The notes beneath the pieces are model-generated. The model saw only the letters and a list, made by a program, of their open reading frames with translations, ran no database searches and had not been told where the DNA came from. Of a DNA stretch of 64,000 nucleotides, positions 53,645 through 63,628 are shown piece by piece. The stretch spans positions 62,001 to 126,000 of the forward strand of contig JAQWRY010000007.1 of NCBI GenBank assembly GCA_029243485.1, given 5' to 3'. The DNA is from Candidatus Binatia bacterium. GTDB taxonomy: Bacteria; Desulfobacterota; Binatia; UBA12015. Every line of letters begins with the position of its first letter. Positions within the stretch are counted from its first letter, which is position 1. The position numbers and the translations under genes are program-made.

Positions 53645-55027
53645 TTAGCTGCGCTCGGAGGCGAGGTCGCTCGCCGAGGAGGACTGCGAGAGCGGCCGAC
53701 CGAGGCCCAGGGGTTCGTCGAGAGACGTACCCGAGGTGTGCAGGTCGTAGGCGTGCATGCCGTGCTCGCTGAGATCGAGGCCTTCGATCTCGTCCTCTTC
53801 GCTGACCCGGATGCCGATCGTGGCCTGCAGGACTCCGAAGATCGTGCCTGCGCAGAGCACGGTGAAGACCGCGTAGACGCCGACGCCGATGGCCTGTACG
53901 GCCAGGGAGTGGTCTGGGTTGGTCGAGAAGATACCGACCGCCAAGGTGCCCCAGATGCCGCAGACCAGGTGGACCGAGATCGCGCCGACCGGATCGTCGA
54001 TCTTGATGCGGTCGAAGAACAGGACCGCCCCGACCACCAGGCCGCCTGCGATGAAGCCGATGAGGATGGCCGAGCCTGGCGTCATGACGTCGGCGCCGGC
54101 GGTGATGCCGACAAGGCCGGCCAGAATCCCGTTCAAGGCCATCGAGAGGTCAGGCTTCGAGGAGACGAACATGAAGGCGGCCATCGCGCCCAGCCCGCCG
54201 GCGGCACCTGCGAGGCAGGTCGTCGTGAGGGTGAGGGAGGTGAGCTGCGGGTCGGCCGAGAGAACCGAGCCGCCGTTGAAGCCGAACCACCCGAGCCACA
54301 GAAGCATGACGCCGACGGTTGCCATCGGAAGATTGCTACCCGGGATCGGTGTGAGACGTCCGTCCTTCGAGTACTTGCCGAGCCGTGGGCCGAGCATCGC
54401 CGCACCGACGAGAGCGGCCCAGCCGCCGACGGAGTGGACGAGGGTCGAACCCGCGAAGTCGTAGAAGCCCATGGCGTCGAGGAACCCGCCGCCCCACTTC
54501 CAGGAGCCGGCGATCGTGTACACGAGGGCAACGAAGATCGTCGAGAAGATCATGAAGGCGGGGAGCTTGATGCGCTCGGCGACCGCGCCCGACACGATCG
54601 TCGCGCAGGTCGCGGCAAACATCCCCTGGAAGAGGAAGTCGGTCCAGTACGTGTAGCCGCCGTCCGCGTACGCCGTCGTCATCCCGTCCGCGGGGGGGGT
54701 GAGGCCGAAGCCGGCGAAGCCGAAGTATCCGTTGAATTCGCCAGGGTACATGAGGTTGAAGCCGACCGCGTAGTACGTGAGAAGGCCGCAGCAGATCACG
54801 AATACGTTCTTGAACAGAATATTCGTGGTGTTCTTGGCGCGCGTCAGCCCGGTTTCGACGGACGCGAAACCGAGATGCATGATGAATACGAGCGCCGTGG
54901 CCAGCATCATCCAGACGTTGTTGGCCACAAACTGACCCGCCGACACGCCGTCATCGGCCATCGCCAGAGTCGGGACAAGGAGCCCAAGGGCTCCCAGTGC
55001 GAAACTATTCTTGTAGATTTTCTTCAT
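53645..55027 (-). CDS. amtB: Ammonium transporter AmtB
   Basis: 460-residue inner-membrane ammonium channel. A signal-peptide-like start (MKKIYKNSFALGALGLLVPTLAMA) is followed by about eleven membrane helices. Family signatures are present: AGSTLVHSVGGWAALVGAAMLGPRLG with the pore His of the H-V-S-G type, GWFGFNGGS and SVHLVCGIWGTLAVGIF with the second pore His. The C-terminal tail (GLDLSEHGMHAYDL) is the typical GlnK-binding region. It lies 35 bases after glnK, the universal pairing, and is controlled by the sigma-54-like promoter before glnK. Confidence 0.95.
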   Translation of the reverse strand: MKKIYKNSFALGALGLLVPTLAMADDGVSAGQFVANNVWMMLATALVFIMHLGFASVETGLTRAKNTTNILFKNVFVICCGLLTYYAVGFNLMYPGEFNGYFGFAGFGLTPPADGMTTAYADGGYTYWTDFLFQGMFAATCATIVSGAVAERIKLPAFMIFSTIFVALVYTIAGSWKWGGGFLDAMGFYDFAGSTLVHSVGGWAALVGAAMLGPRLGKYSKDGRLTPIPGSNLPMATVGVMLLWLGWFGFNGGSVLSADPQLTSLTLTTTCLAGAAGGLGAMAAFMFVSSKPDLSMALNGILAGLVGITAGADVMTPGSAILIGFIAGGLVVGAVLFFDRIKIDDPVGAISVHLVCGIWGTLAVGIFSTNPDHSLAVQAIGVGVYAVFTVLCAGTIFGVLQATIGIRVSEEDEIEGLDLSEHGMHAYDLHTSGTSLDEPLGLGRPLSQSSSASDLASERS

Positions 55028-55062
55028 TGGTATGGACCTCCCGGCTTTGGGAACTGATGGGT

Positions 55063-55455
<393 letters not shown>

Positions 55456-55458
55456 TCA

Positions 55459-55473
55459 GCAATGCCCGTGCCG
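55459..55473 (-). promoter_or_regulatory. Sigma-54 type promoter of glnK-amtB
   Basis: On the minus strand CGGCAC-N5-TTGC matches the -24/-12 consensus TGGCAC-N5-TTGC with one mismatch and exact spacing. It is about 58 bases upstream of the glnK start. No NtrC site could be assured. Confidence 0.65.
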
Positions 55474-55644
55474 CGGGGGGCGGGTGTTCCCATGTGGCGT
55501 TTCGGGCACCCGGGAGGGATTGCCTGCTCACAGGACGGGCGGATGCCTGATTTTTGAACAGCAATCGCTCGGCACGACCGTGGAGAGCAGAGCACGCGTG
55601 CTCATTGGCGCGCCTGCGGGGCGGTTGCTACCCTTCCACCCCGG

Positions 55645-58302
55645 ATGTCGGCCGAGCTTTCGAAGGCGTACGCACCCAACGAGGTCGAGGATCGTTGGGC
55701 CAAGAAGTGGGTGAAGGAAGGGTTTTTCGTCGCGGACGCGGCGGCTCCCGGAGACGCGTTCTCGATGGTGATCCCACCACCGAACGTGACCGGGCACCTC
55801 CACTTGGGCCACGCGCTGAACAACACGATCCAGGACGTGTTGCTGCGCTACAAGAAGATGGACGGCTTCAACACGCTCTGGGTGCCCGGCACCGACCACG
55901 CGTCGATCGCGACCCAGAACGTCGTCGAGCGACAGCTCGCCGCGCAGGGCACCGATCGCCACACGCTGGGCCGTGAGGCCTTCCTCGACAAGACGTTCGC
56001 CTGGAAGAACGAGGTCGCTCCCTACATCATCTCGCAACTCCAGCGGCTCGGGGCCTCGTGTGATTGGACGCGTGAGCGCTTCACGATGGACGAGGGCCTC
56101 TCGCGAGCCGTCAGGGAGGTGTTCGTTCGGCTCCACGAAGAGGGGCTGGTCTACCGCGGTCGGCGCCTGATCAACTGGTGCTGTCGCTGCGGCACCGCGC
56201 TCTCCGACATCGAGGTCGAGCACCAGGACACCGAGGGGAGCCTCTGGCACCTGCGGTACCCGCTCTCGGACGGCAGTGGCCATGTGACCGTGGCAACGAC
56301 GCGTCCTGAGACGATGCTCGGCGACACGGCTGTCGCCGTGCACCCCGAGGACGACCGATACGCGGGCCTTGTGGGCAAGACGATTCGTCTCCCGATCCTC
56401 GATCGCGAGATCCCGATCATCGCCGACGAGTACGTGGACAAGGAGTTCGGCTCGGGGGCGGTGAAGATCACGCCTGCGCACGACTTCAACGACTTCGACG
56501 TCGGGAGTCGGCACGACCTCCCGCAGATCTCCGTGATCGACGAGCAGGGCCGGATGACCGACGAGGCCGGGCCGTACGCCGGGCTCGACCGCGCCGAGTG
56601 CCGCACGAAGATCGTTGCCGCGTTCGAGGCCGACGGTGTTCTCGACCACGAAGAGCCGCACGCTCTGGCCGCGAGCGTTTGCTACCGCTGCCGCGAAGTG
56701 GTGGAGCCGTTGCTCTCGCTGCAGTGGTTCGTGCGGGCGAAGCCTCTTGCGCAACCGGCAATGCAGGCGGTCCGCGACGGACGTACGAAGTTCTATCCCG
56801 AGCACTGGGAGCGCACGTACTTCGCGTGGCTCGAGAATATCCGCGACTGGTGCGTCTCCCGTCAGCTGTGGTGGGGGCACCGGATACCCGCATGGTACTG
56901 CGACGCCTGCGGTGAGGATTCCGTTCTCGTCCTCCGCGAAGAGCCGAGCGCCTGTCCGACCTGCGACGGCGAACTCCGCCAGGACGAAGACGTGCTCGAC
57001 ACGTGGTTCTCGAGTGGGCTTTGGCCGTTCTCGACCCTCGGGTGGCCCGATGCGACGCCCGAGCTGCAGAAGTACTACCCGACGCAGGTCCTCGTCACCG
57101 GGTTCGACATCATCTTCTTCTGGGTCGCCCGGATGATGATGTTCGGTCTCAAGTTCACCGGCGAGGTCCCGTTCCGCGACGTTTACGTCCACGGCCTCGT
57201 GCGCGACGAGTACGGCGACAAGATGAGCAAGAGCAAAGGGAACGTCCGCGACCCGCTCGAGCTCCTCGCGACCTACGGCACGGATGCGCTGCGCTTTACG
57301 TTGGTCGCGCAGTCGGCCATGGGCCGCGACATCCGCCTTTCCCTGGAGCGAATCGATGGGAACCGGGCTTTTGCGAACAAAGTCTGGAATGCGGCGCGCT
57401 TCACGCACATGCATCTCGACGACTACGATCCGGCGGCCGAGCGTCTCGTCGGGGGCCCGGCGGAGCGTTGGATTCGCACTCGACTCTCGCGGGCTATCGA
57501 GGAGTTCCGCGCTGCGCTCGACGGCTATCGGTTCAACGACGCCGCGACGACGATCTACCGATTCCTCTGGAATGAGTTCTGCGACTGGTACGTCGAACTC
57601 GCGAAGCTCTCTCTGAACGGCGACGACGCCGACGCGCGTCGCGCTGCCCAGCAGACGCTCGTGGACGTCCTCGACGCGTCGTTGCGGTTGATGCACCCGC
57701 TGATGCCGTTTCTCACCGAGGAGGTCTGGCTTTCGCTGCCTCGGGTCGGCGAGCCGCCGGCCAGTGTGGTTCTGACGCCATTTCCGAAGGCCGACGACTT
57801 CGCCCGGGACGAGGCCTCCGAGCAGGGTGTGGAGCAACTCATCGCCGTGGTCCGAGCTCTGCGTACGCTTCGGTCGGAGTTGGGCGTGAAGCCGAAGCAG
57901 GAGATCGAGGTCCAGGTGGCCGAGGTGGCTGCGGGCTCGTGGGGCGGGGTTGAATCCTTCCGGAGCGCGATCGGATCCCTCGCGCGGGTGGGATCGATGG
58001 GGCAGATCGAAGGCGCTGAACGTCCCAAGGGTGCCGCGGTCGCGGTCGCCGGGGGCGTCGAGATGTACGTCCCGATCGCGGGCCTCGTCGACGTCGCCGC
58101 CGAACGGGAGCGCCTCGCGAAGGAGATTCAGCGCGTCGAGAAGGATCTCGGTGCGGTTCTCAAGAAGCTCGGGAACGAGTCGTTCATCGCACGGGCCCCG
58201 GACGAGATTGTGCAGAAAGAGCGCGGCAAGGCCGCCGAGCTCGAAAGCCGGCGGGACCTGCTGGCGCGTGGGCTCGAGCGTCTCGCCGAGGTTCAGTCGT
58301 GA
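55645..58302 (+). CDS. valS: Valyl-tRNA synthetase
   Basis: 885-residue class I synthetase that charges tRNA-Val. HIGH-type motif PPPNVTGHLHLGHALNNT, editing domain with TTRPETMLGDTAVAVHP, the KMSKS loop DKMSKSKGNVRDP, and the anticodon domain are seen, then the C-terminal coiled coil (ERLAKEIQRVEKDLGAVLKKL) characteristic of ValRS. The start at ATG 55645 agrees with family length. Its stop overlaps the nadC start (GTGA). Confidence 0.97.
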   Translation: MSAELSKAYAPNEVEDRWAKKWVKEGFFVADAAAPGDAFSMVIPPPNVTGHLHLGHALNNTIQDVLLRYKKMDGFNTLWVPGTDHASIATQNVVERQLAAQGTDRHTLGREAFLDKTFAWKNEVAPYIISQLQRLGASCDWTRERFTMDEGLSRAVREVFVRLHEEGLVYRGRRLINWCCRCGTALSDIEVEHQDTEGSLWHLRYPLSDGSGHVTVATTRPETMLGDTAVAVHPEDDRYAGLVGKTIRLPILDREIPIIADEYVDKEFGSGAVKITPAHDFNDFDVGSRHDLPQISVIDEQGRMTDEAGPYAGLDRAECRTKIVAAFEADGVLDHEEPHALAASVCYRCREVVEPLLSLQWFVRAKPLAQPAMQAVRDGRTKFYPEHWERTYFAWLENIRDWCVSRQLWWGHRIPAWYCDACGEDSVLVLREEPSACPTCDGELRQDEDVLDTWFSSGLWPFSTLGWPDATPELQKYYPTQVLVTGFDIIFFWVARMMMFGLKFTGEVPFRDVYVHGLVRDEYGDKMSKSKGNVRDPLELLATYGTDALRFTLVAQSAMGRDIRLSLERIDGNRAFANKVWNAARFTHMHLDDYDPAAERLVGGPAERWIRTRLSRAIEEFRAALDGYRFNDAATTIYRFLWNEFCDWYVELAKLSLNGDDADARRAAQQTLVDVLDASLRLMHPLMPFLTEEVWLSLPRVGEPPASVVLTPFPKADDFARDEASEQGVEQLIAVVRALRTLRSELGVKPKQEIEVQVAEVAAGSWGGVESFRSAIGSLARVGSMGQIEGAERPKGAAVAVAGGVEMYVPIAGLVDVAAERERLAKEIQRVEKDLGAVLKKLGNESFIARAPDEIVQKERGKAAELESRRDLLARGLERLAEVQS

Positions 58303-59192
58303 GTCGCGAACTCGGCTCGGGCGTCGATCCGTTCGAGCATCCGAGTACCGGGGCGCTGATCGCGGCGGCGCTCGCCGAGGATGTCGGGCGCGGAGACGTC
58401 ACGAGTCTGGTGACGATTCCGCCCGCAGACGCTGGTGCGGCAAGGCTCGTAGCGCGCGAGGATTGCGTCGTCGCCGGCCTGCCGCTGATCGAGCGGATCT
58501 ACGGCGCGCTGGTGGGGCCCGGTGTCGTTTCCGTAAATCTGCGCGTTCGCGAGGGCGCGTCGGTCAAAGCGGGGCGGGCTCTCGCGGAGCTTCGTGGGCC
58601 ACTGGCGACGATCCTTACGGGCGAGCGACTCGCCCTGAACTTCCTTCAGCAGCTCTGCGGAACGGCGACCGTCACGAGCCGCTTCGTCGATGCGGTCGAG
58701 GGCACCGGCGCCGAGATTCTCGACACGCGCAAGACGATCCCGGGCCTCCGTCTTCTCCAGAAGTACGCGGTTCGGGTCGGCGGAGGTCGGAACCACCGGT
58801 TCGGTCTGGATGATGGTATTCTGATCAAGGATAACCACGTGGCCGCGTGCGGTTCGGTTCGGGCCGCCGTCGAGCGGGCGCGTCGTGGTGCCCCGCACGG
58901 TCTTCGGGTGGAAGTCGAGTGCGACCGGCTCGACCAGGTGAAGCAAGCGCTCGCCGCCGGCGCCGACGTGGTGCTCCTCGACAACATGACGCCGGCCGTG
59001 GTGGGACGCGCACACGCGCTCATCGCGGGGCGCGCTGTCGTGGAAGTCTCGGGCGGTATCGGACTCGACAATGTTCGCAAGTACGCGGAGCGCGGTCCTG
59101 CGTTGATCTCAGTCGGCGGTCTCACGCACTCGGCGCGGGCCATCGACCTCTCGCTCGAGGTCAAAGGCGCCAGGGCGGGCCGCAAGAAGTGA
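58299..59192 (+). CDS. nadC: Nicotinate-nucleotide pyrophosphorylase NadC
   Basis: Converts quinolinate and PRPP to nicotinate mononucleotide, the step after NadA. 297 residues with ALAEDVGRGDVTSLVTIPP, LAGE-like LTGERLALNFLQQLCGTAT, ILDTRKTIPGLRLLQKYAVRVGGGRNHRFGLDDGILIKDNH (the RKTxPG-and-KDNH signature; seen as DTRKTIPGLR and LIKDNHV). GTG 58299 overlaps valS; the stop overlaps birA (GTGA). The valS-nadC-birA-coaX order makes a cofactor cluster. Confidence 0.96.
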   Translation: MSRELGSGVDPFEHPSTGALIAAALAEDVGRGDVTSLVTIPPADAGAARLVAREDCVVAGLPLIERIYGALVGPGVVSVNLRVREGASVKAGRALAELRGPLATILTGERLALNFLQQLCGTATVTSRFVDAVEGTGAEILDTRKTIPGLRLLQKYAVRVGGGRNHRFGLDDGILIKDNHVAACGSVRAAVERARRGAPHGLRVEVECDRLDQVKQALAAGADVVLLDNMTPAVVGRAHALIAGRAVVEVSGGIGLDNVRKYAERGPALISVGGLTHSARAIDLSLEVKGARAGRKK

Positions 59193-60163
59193 TCGACGAA
59201 GCGCTGCTCGAGACCCTGCAGGGTGGTGCGTGGTGCTCCGGTGCGGAGATCGGGACACGCATCGGCGTGTCTCGGACGGCTGTCTGGAAGAAGATCGAGG
59301 CGCTTCGGGAACGGGGCTACTCGATCGAGGCGATGGCCGGTCGTGGATACCGCTTGCTCGGAGGACCGGACAGACTGCTGCCGACTGAGGTCCGCCGTCA
59401 TCTGACGGCGAAGCGACTCGGCATGGACATCGTGCACCGCGAAGAGGTCGATTCGACGAACAGGTTGGCGGGGGAGCTTGCGCGCGGTGGCGCCCCCGAG
59501 GGTACCGTGGTGGTCGCCGAGGCGCAGACCGCAGGGCGAGGTCGCCTCGGGCGAGAGTGGACCTCACCCTCGAATCTGAATCTGTATCTGTCTGTGGTGC
59601 TCCGTCCGCCCGTCGCGCCGGTGGACGTCACGTCGTTGTCCCTGGTGGCCGCCATCGCGGTCGCCGAGGCGATCCTGTCCACGACCGACTTACGATCCGG
59701 GATCAAGTGGCCGAACGACGTCCTTCTCGGCCAGCGAAAAGTCTGCGGGATCTTGACCGAGATGGATGCGGAGTCGGACCGGGTCCGGTTTCTGGTCCTC
59801 GGGATCGGGGTAAATTTGAACGCGACCGCCCGGGATTTTCCTCCCGAGCTACGCCGCAAGGCGTCGAGCCTGCGTATTGCCACGCGCCGGCGAATCGACC
59901 GGGCCGCGTTCACGGGCGCTCTCTTGAACGAGCTCGAGGTTGTTTACGACCAGTTCGTGGCCGGCGGTTTTCCCGCCGTGCAGAAGGCCTACGAGGCGTA
60001 TCACTGCCTCCCGGGGCGTCGCGTGCGCGTCGAGGGGGCCGGAAACCCCCGGGGAGTGGTCCGGGGCGTGGCTCCGGACGGGGCGCTCCTGGTCGAGACG
60101 GCCGACGGCGTCGTCCGGGTCTCCTCCGGCGAGGTGACGCTCCGCGGCACGTATCGTTCCTAA
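59189..60163 (+). CDS. birA: Biotin-protein ligase / biotin operon repressor BirA
   Basis: Activates biotin with ATP and attaches it to carrier proteins; the N-terminal winged helix represses biotin genes. 324 residues: HTH GAEIGTRIGVSRTAVWKKIEALRERGY (seen as GVSRTAVWKKIEALRERG), catalytic AEAQTAGRGRLGREWTSP, IKWPNDVLLGQRKVCGILTE, and VGINLN-like LGIGVNLN. A C-terminal SH3-like domain is included. GTG 59189 overlaps the nadC stop. The bio operon itself is not seen. Confidence 0.93.
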   Translation: MIDEALLETLQGGAWCSGAEIGTRIGVSRTAVWKKIEALRERGYSIEAMAGRGYRLLGGPDRLLPTEVRRHLTAKRLGMDIVHREEVDSTNRLAGELARGGAPEGTVVVAEAQTAGRGRLGREWTSPSNLNLYLSVVLRPPVAPVDVTSLSLVAAIAVAEAILSTTDLRSGIKWPNDVLLGQRKVCGILTEMDAESDRVRFLVLGIGVNLNATARDFPPELRRKASSLRIATRRRIDRAAFTGALLNELEVVYDQFVAGGFPAVQKAYEAYHCLPGRRVRVEGAGNPRGVVRGVAPDGALLVETADGVVRVSSGEVTLRGTYRS

Positions 60164-60211
60164 TTCCCTTGCGCGAGATGCGTCCCGTGACTTAGTCTCG
60201 GCGCCGCTCGG

Positions 60212-60976
60212 ATGTTGCTCGCGATCGACGTCGGGAACACTCACACGGTACTGGGTTTGTTCGAAGGGGATACGCTGCGCAGACGCTGGCGTATCGTCAC
60301 AGAACACTCTCGTACGGCGGATGAGTACAGTGTGGTGCTCTGGAATCTCACCCGCATGAGCGGCGTCGAGGCCGGTCAAATCCAGGGGATTATCGTATCC
60401 AACGTGGTGCCGCCGCTCCAGTCGGTGGTGGAGGCGATGTGCACCGAGACCTTCGGTCAGAGCCCTCTGGTGGTCGGACCCGGCATCCGCACCGGGATGC
60501 CCATCCTCTACGACAACCCCCGTGAGGTCGGCGCCGACCGCATCGTGAACGCGGTGGCCGCCTACGAGCGGAATCACGACGTCTCGATCGTGGTGGACTT
60601 CGGCACGGCGACGACCTTCGATGTCGTCTCGAAGCGCGGTGAGTACCTTGGGGGAGTGATCGCTCCGGGCGTCGGGATCTCTCTCGACGCTCTGTTCTCC
60701 CGCACGGCCAAGCTCCAGGCAGTGGAACTCGTGCGGCCGCCGAAGGTTATCGGCCGGAATACCGTCAACTCGATCCAATCGGGCGTGTACTTTGGGTACG
60801 TCGCGATGGTCGACGGAATGGTTCGGCGGATCCAGGAGGAGTTGGGCGAGCCGGCGACCGTGACCGCGACCGGTGGTTTCGGACAACTGATTGCCTCCGA
60901 GTCGGAGACGATCGACGACGTGAACGAATTCTTGACGCTCGAAGGTCTGCGTCTCATCTTCGAGCGGAATCGGTAG
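60212..60976 (+). CDS. coaX: Type III pantothenate kinase CoaX
   Basis: First step of coenzyme A synthesis. 254 residues of the ASKHA fold: MLLAIDVGNTHTVLGLFEGD (phosphate 1), VGADRIVNAVAAY, the DFGTATTFDVV and GGVIAPGVGISLDALF signatures. birA-coaX adjacency is common in many bacteria; the gap here is 48 bases. ATG 60212 begins the homology directly. Confidence 0.95.
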   Translation: MLLAIDVGNTHTVLGLFEGDTLRRRWRIVTEHSRTADEYSVVLWNLTRMSGVEAGQIQGIIVSNVVPPLQSVVEAMCTETFGQSPLVVGPGIRTGMPILYDNPREVGADRIVNAVAAYERNHDVSIVVDFGTATTFDVVSKRGEYLGGVIAPGVGISLDALFSRTAKLQAVELVRPPKVIGRNTVNSIQSGVYFGYVAMVDGMVRRIQEELGEPATVTATGGFGQLIASESETIDDVNEFLTLEGLRLIFERNR

Positions 60977-60986
60977 GGAACCGGGC

Positions 60987-63068
60987 ATGGCCGCTCTTGA
61001 CCCTGCACGCATTCGAAACCTCGTGTTGATCGGACACGGTGGCGTTGGGAAGACGACCCTCGGTGAGGCGCTCCTTCTGACAGCCGGCCAAACGAATAGT
61101 CGCGGAGTTACGGCGGACCGCACCTCGAACTTCGACACGGAGCCTGAGGAGGAGGCGCGCGGCCACTCCATGTTCTCCGCGTTCCATCACCTCACCTGGA
61201 AGGACCAGGCCATCAACATCGTCGACTGCCCGGGCGCGAACGCGTTCGTGCACGACGCGAGTGCCGTGTTGCAGGGCGCGACGACGGCGGTGCTCGTCGT
61301 GTCGTCGCACGGGGAAACCCGCGGCGAGGACGAGAAGGTACTGAGCTGGGTGGCCGACGGATCGGTTCCGCGCATCGCTTTCGTCACAGGGATGGATCAC
61401 GAGCGAGCCGATTTCGAGCGGGCGCGCGAAGCTCTGACCGTCGGGCTCGAACTGAAGCCGGTGGCTCTTCACCTGCCGATCGGCGCCGGAGACGGCTTCG
61501 TCGGCATCGTGGACGTTCTCCATCAGAAGGCGCTGCTCGGGCAGGGGGAGAAGGGGCAGTCCAAGCAAGCGCCGATCCCCGACGACCTCGTCGAAGCGGC
61601 GGAGAGCGCTCGGGAGCAGTTGGTCGAGGCCGTTGCCGAGGCGGACGACGACCTGCTGGAGAAGTACCTCGAAGAAGGCGAACTGGGTCAAGAGGAGCTC
61701 CGCGCCGGCCTCGTTTCCGGCATCGCGTCGGGGGCACTGCTCCCGCTGCTGTGCGGCTCGGGCGAGAAGGCGTTCGGCGTCGGGACCTTTCTCGACTTCA
61801 TTGCGGAGGACTGTCCCTCGGCTGCGGACCTGCCGCCGGCGCTCGGCGACGATCCGAAGACCGGGGATGAAATCCTCCGAGCGGCCGACCTGAACGAGCC
61901 GTTCTCGGCGCAGATCATCCGGACCCTGATCGATCCGTTCGCGGGCAAGCTGTCCGTGATGCGTGTGTTCTCAGGCAAGGTCGCCGCGGACAGCCCGATC
62001 TTCAACTCGACGCGCGCGGAAAAGGAGAAGCTCGGCCACCTCTTCCGACTCGAGGGGAAGAAGCAGGTGGCCGTCACGGAGGCGGTTGCGGGAGACCTCG
62101 TCGCCGTCGCGAAGCTCAAGGTCGGCAACACCGGCGACACCCTGTGTGATGAGAAGGTGCACACCTACTATCCGCTGCTTCGCAGCTTCGAGCCGGCCAT
62201 CTCTTTTGCACTCGAGGCGAAGAACAAGGGCGAAGAAGACAAGGTCATGGTTGGCCTCCAGCGACTGCAGGAGGAAGATCCCGCGATCCACCTCGACCGT
62301 GATCCGGAGTCGAAGGAGATCATGCTCGGCGCAATGGGCCAGCTGCACGTCGACCTCGTCGTCGAGCGCTTGAAGCGGAAGTTCGGCGCTGAGGTGCTCC
62401 TTTCGGCTCCGAAGATCCCGTACCGCGAGACCGTCCGTTCGCGCTCGCAAGCCGAGGGCAGGCTCAAGAAGCAGACCGGAGGACACGGCCAGTTCGCGCT
62501 CGCACAACTCGAGATCGAGCCTCTGCCCCGCGGGGCGGGCTTCGAGTTCGTCGATAAGGTCGTGGGCGGCTCGGTGCCGCGGAACTTCATCCCGGCGGTC
62601 GAGAAGGGCGTCATCGAGACGATGCGCAAAGGCGCGCTCGGTGGGTACCCGGTCGTCGATGTGCGCGTCACGCTCTACGACGGGAAGCACCACGACGTGG
62701 ATTCGTCCGAGATGGCCTTCAAGCTGGCCGCGGCGATGGGCTTCAAGGCGGCATTCGAAAAGGCGAAGCCGGTGATTCTGGAGCCCATCATGGCCATTGA
62801 CGTGAGTGTGCCCGACGAGGCCATGGGCGATGTGCTCGGCGACGTGAATTCGAGGCGCGGCAAGGTGCAGGGCGTCGAGCCCAAAGGGCATGGTCAGGTC
62901 ATCAAGGCGATGATTCCGATGGCTGAGATCCTGACCTACGCGCCGGATCTGAACTCCATGACCGGCGGCCGGGGTTCGTTCCACGTGGAGTTCTCGCACT
63001 ACGAAGAACTCCCGTCGCACTTCGCAGAGAAGATCGCGTGGGCTAAAAAGCAATCGGAAGGTTCTTGA
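60987..63068 (+). CDS. EF-G-like GTPase (paralogue)
   Basis: 693-residue paralogue of elongation factor G. G1 is GHGGVGKTTL (17-26), G3 is DCPG in place of DTPG, but the G4 NKxD is read as TGMD (VTGMDHERAD), so guanine specificity is altered. Domains II-V are present (GGHGQFALAQLEIEP, GGYPVVDVRVTLYDGKHHDVDSSEMAF, NSMTGGRGSFHVEFSHYEELP). Lengths match EF-G-2 types that have roles in ribosome recycling or are unknown. A standard fusA is not in the window. The next gene starts within its stop (TTGA). Confidence 0.88.
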   Translation: MAALDPARIRNLVLIGHGGVGKTTLGEALLLTAGQTNSRGVTADRTSNFDTEPEEEARGHSMFSAFHHLTWKDQAINIVDCPGANAFVHDASAVLQGATTAVLVVSSHGETRGEDEKVLSWVADGSVPRIAFVTGMDHERADFERAREALTVGLELKPVALHLPIGAGDGFVGIVDVLHQKALLGQGEKGQSKQAPIPDDLVEAAESAREQLVEAVAEADDDLLEKYLEEGELGQEELRAGLVSGIASGALLPLLCGSGEKAFGVGTFLDFIAEDCPSAADLPPALGDDPKTGDEILRAADLNEPFSAQIIRTLIDPFAGKLSVMRVFSGKVAADSPIFNSTRAEKEKLGHLFRLEGKKQVAVTEAVAGDLVAVAKLKVGNTGDTLCDEKVHTYYPLLRSFEPAISFALEAKNKGEEDKVMVGLQRLQEEDPAIHLDRDPESKEIMLGAMGQLHVDLVVERLKRKFGAEVLLSAPKIPYRETVRSRSQAEGRLKKQTGGHGQFALAQLEIEPLPRGAGFEFVDKVVGGSVPRNFIPAVEKGVIETMRKGALGGYPVVDVRVTLYDGKHHDVDSSEMAFKLAAAMGFKAAFEKAKPVILEPIMAIDVSVPDEAMGDVLGDVNSRRGKVQGVEPKGHGQVIKAMIPMAEILTYAPDLNSMTGGRGSFHVEFSHYEELPSHFAEKIAWAKKQSEGS

Positions 63069-63622
63069 GCAATCCGCCGCGGCCGGGCTCGCTTGGCGCG
63101 CCGGCGGACCCCATGGCGAAGGACCCCGAGGTCGTCGCAGTGCTCGAAGGGCGGGACACGATCCAATTGGATTCCGAGTTGGTCACCGAGCCGGCTCCCC
63201 CCGAACGCAAGGAGTCCGTATTTGGGCGCGTGCGCAAGATGTCGGTACCCGAGCGCCTGAAACTCGCTATGTCGGGGAACAAGGAGGCGCGGCAGGTCCT
63301 GGCGCGGGATCCGGTCCGGATGATCCAGACCGGTGTGTTGAAGAATCCGCGGGTCACTCTCGAAGAGGCGCTCGCGATGGCGAAGAACCGAAGCCTACAC
63401 GGCGACCTGCTTCGGATCATCGCGAACCACCGCGAATGGGTCCGACACTACGCCGTGCGGTTGGCCCTCGTGCAGAATCCGAAGACACCTTTGCAGATCG
63501 CGCTCACGTTGCTGAGCGGCATTCGTGAGCGCGACATGCGGCTGCTTGCGCGCTCGAAGAACGTCGCGTCCGTGTTGCAGCAGCAGGCGAAGCGGAACCT
63601 GCTGCGGAAAGGCGGGAAGTAG
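63065..63622 (+). CDS. Conserved hypothetical protein (HEAT-like helices)
   Basis: 185-residue soluble protein of unknown function. After a Pro-rich lead it has helix pairs with the pattern MSVPERLKLAMSGNKEARQVLARDPVRMIQTGVLKNPRVT and VRHYAVRLALVQNPKTPLQIALTLL (seen as NKEARQVLARDP and VQNPKTPLQIAL), resembling HEAT-like repeat proteins of deltaproteobacteria. TTG 63065 overlaps the EF-G-like stop (TTGA); an in-frame ATG at 63113 is possible. Coupling with the EF-G paralogue suggests common use, which is untested. Confidence 0.7.
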   Translation: MSNPPRPGSLGAPADPMAKDPEVVAVLEGRDTIQLDSELVTEPAPPERKESVFGRVRKMSVPERLKLAMSGNKEARQVLARDPVRMIQTGVLKNPRVTLEEALAMAKNRSLHGDLLRIIANHREWVRHYAVRLALVQNPKTPLQIALTLLSGIRERDMRLLARSKNVASVLQQQAKRNLLRKGGK

Positions 63623-63628
63623 GGCGCG

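Noticed and set aside
53399-55057. Long plus-strand open frame opposite amtB and tRNA-Leu
   Set aside because: Covers a tRNA and a channel gene; composition is that of an antisense frame.
55528-57837. Long minus-strand open frame opposite valS
   Set aside because: It mirrors valS codon bias; the translation has no domain pattern, while valS is unmistakable.
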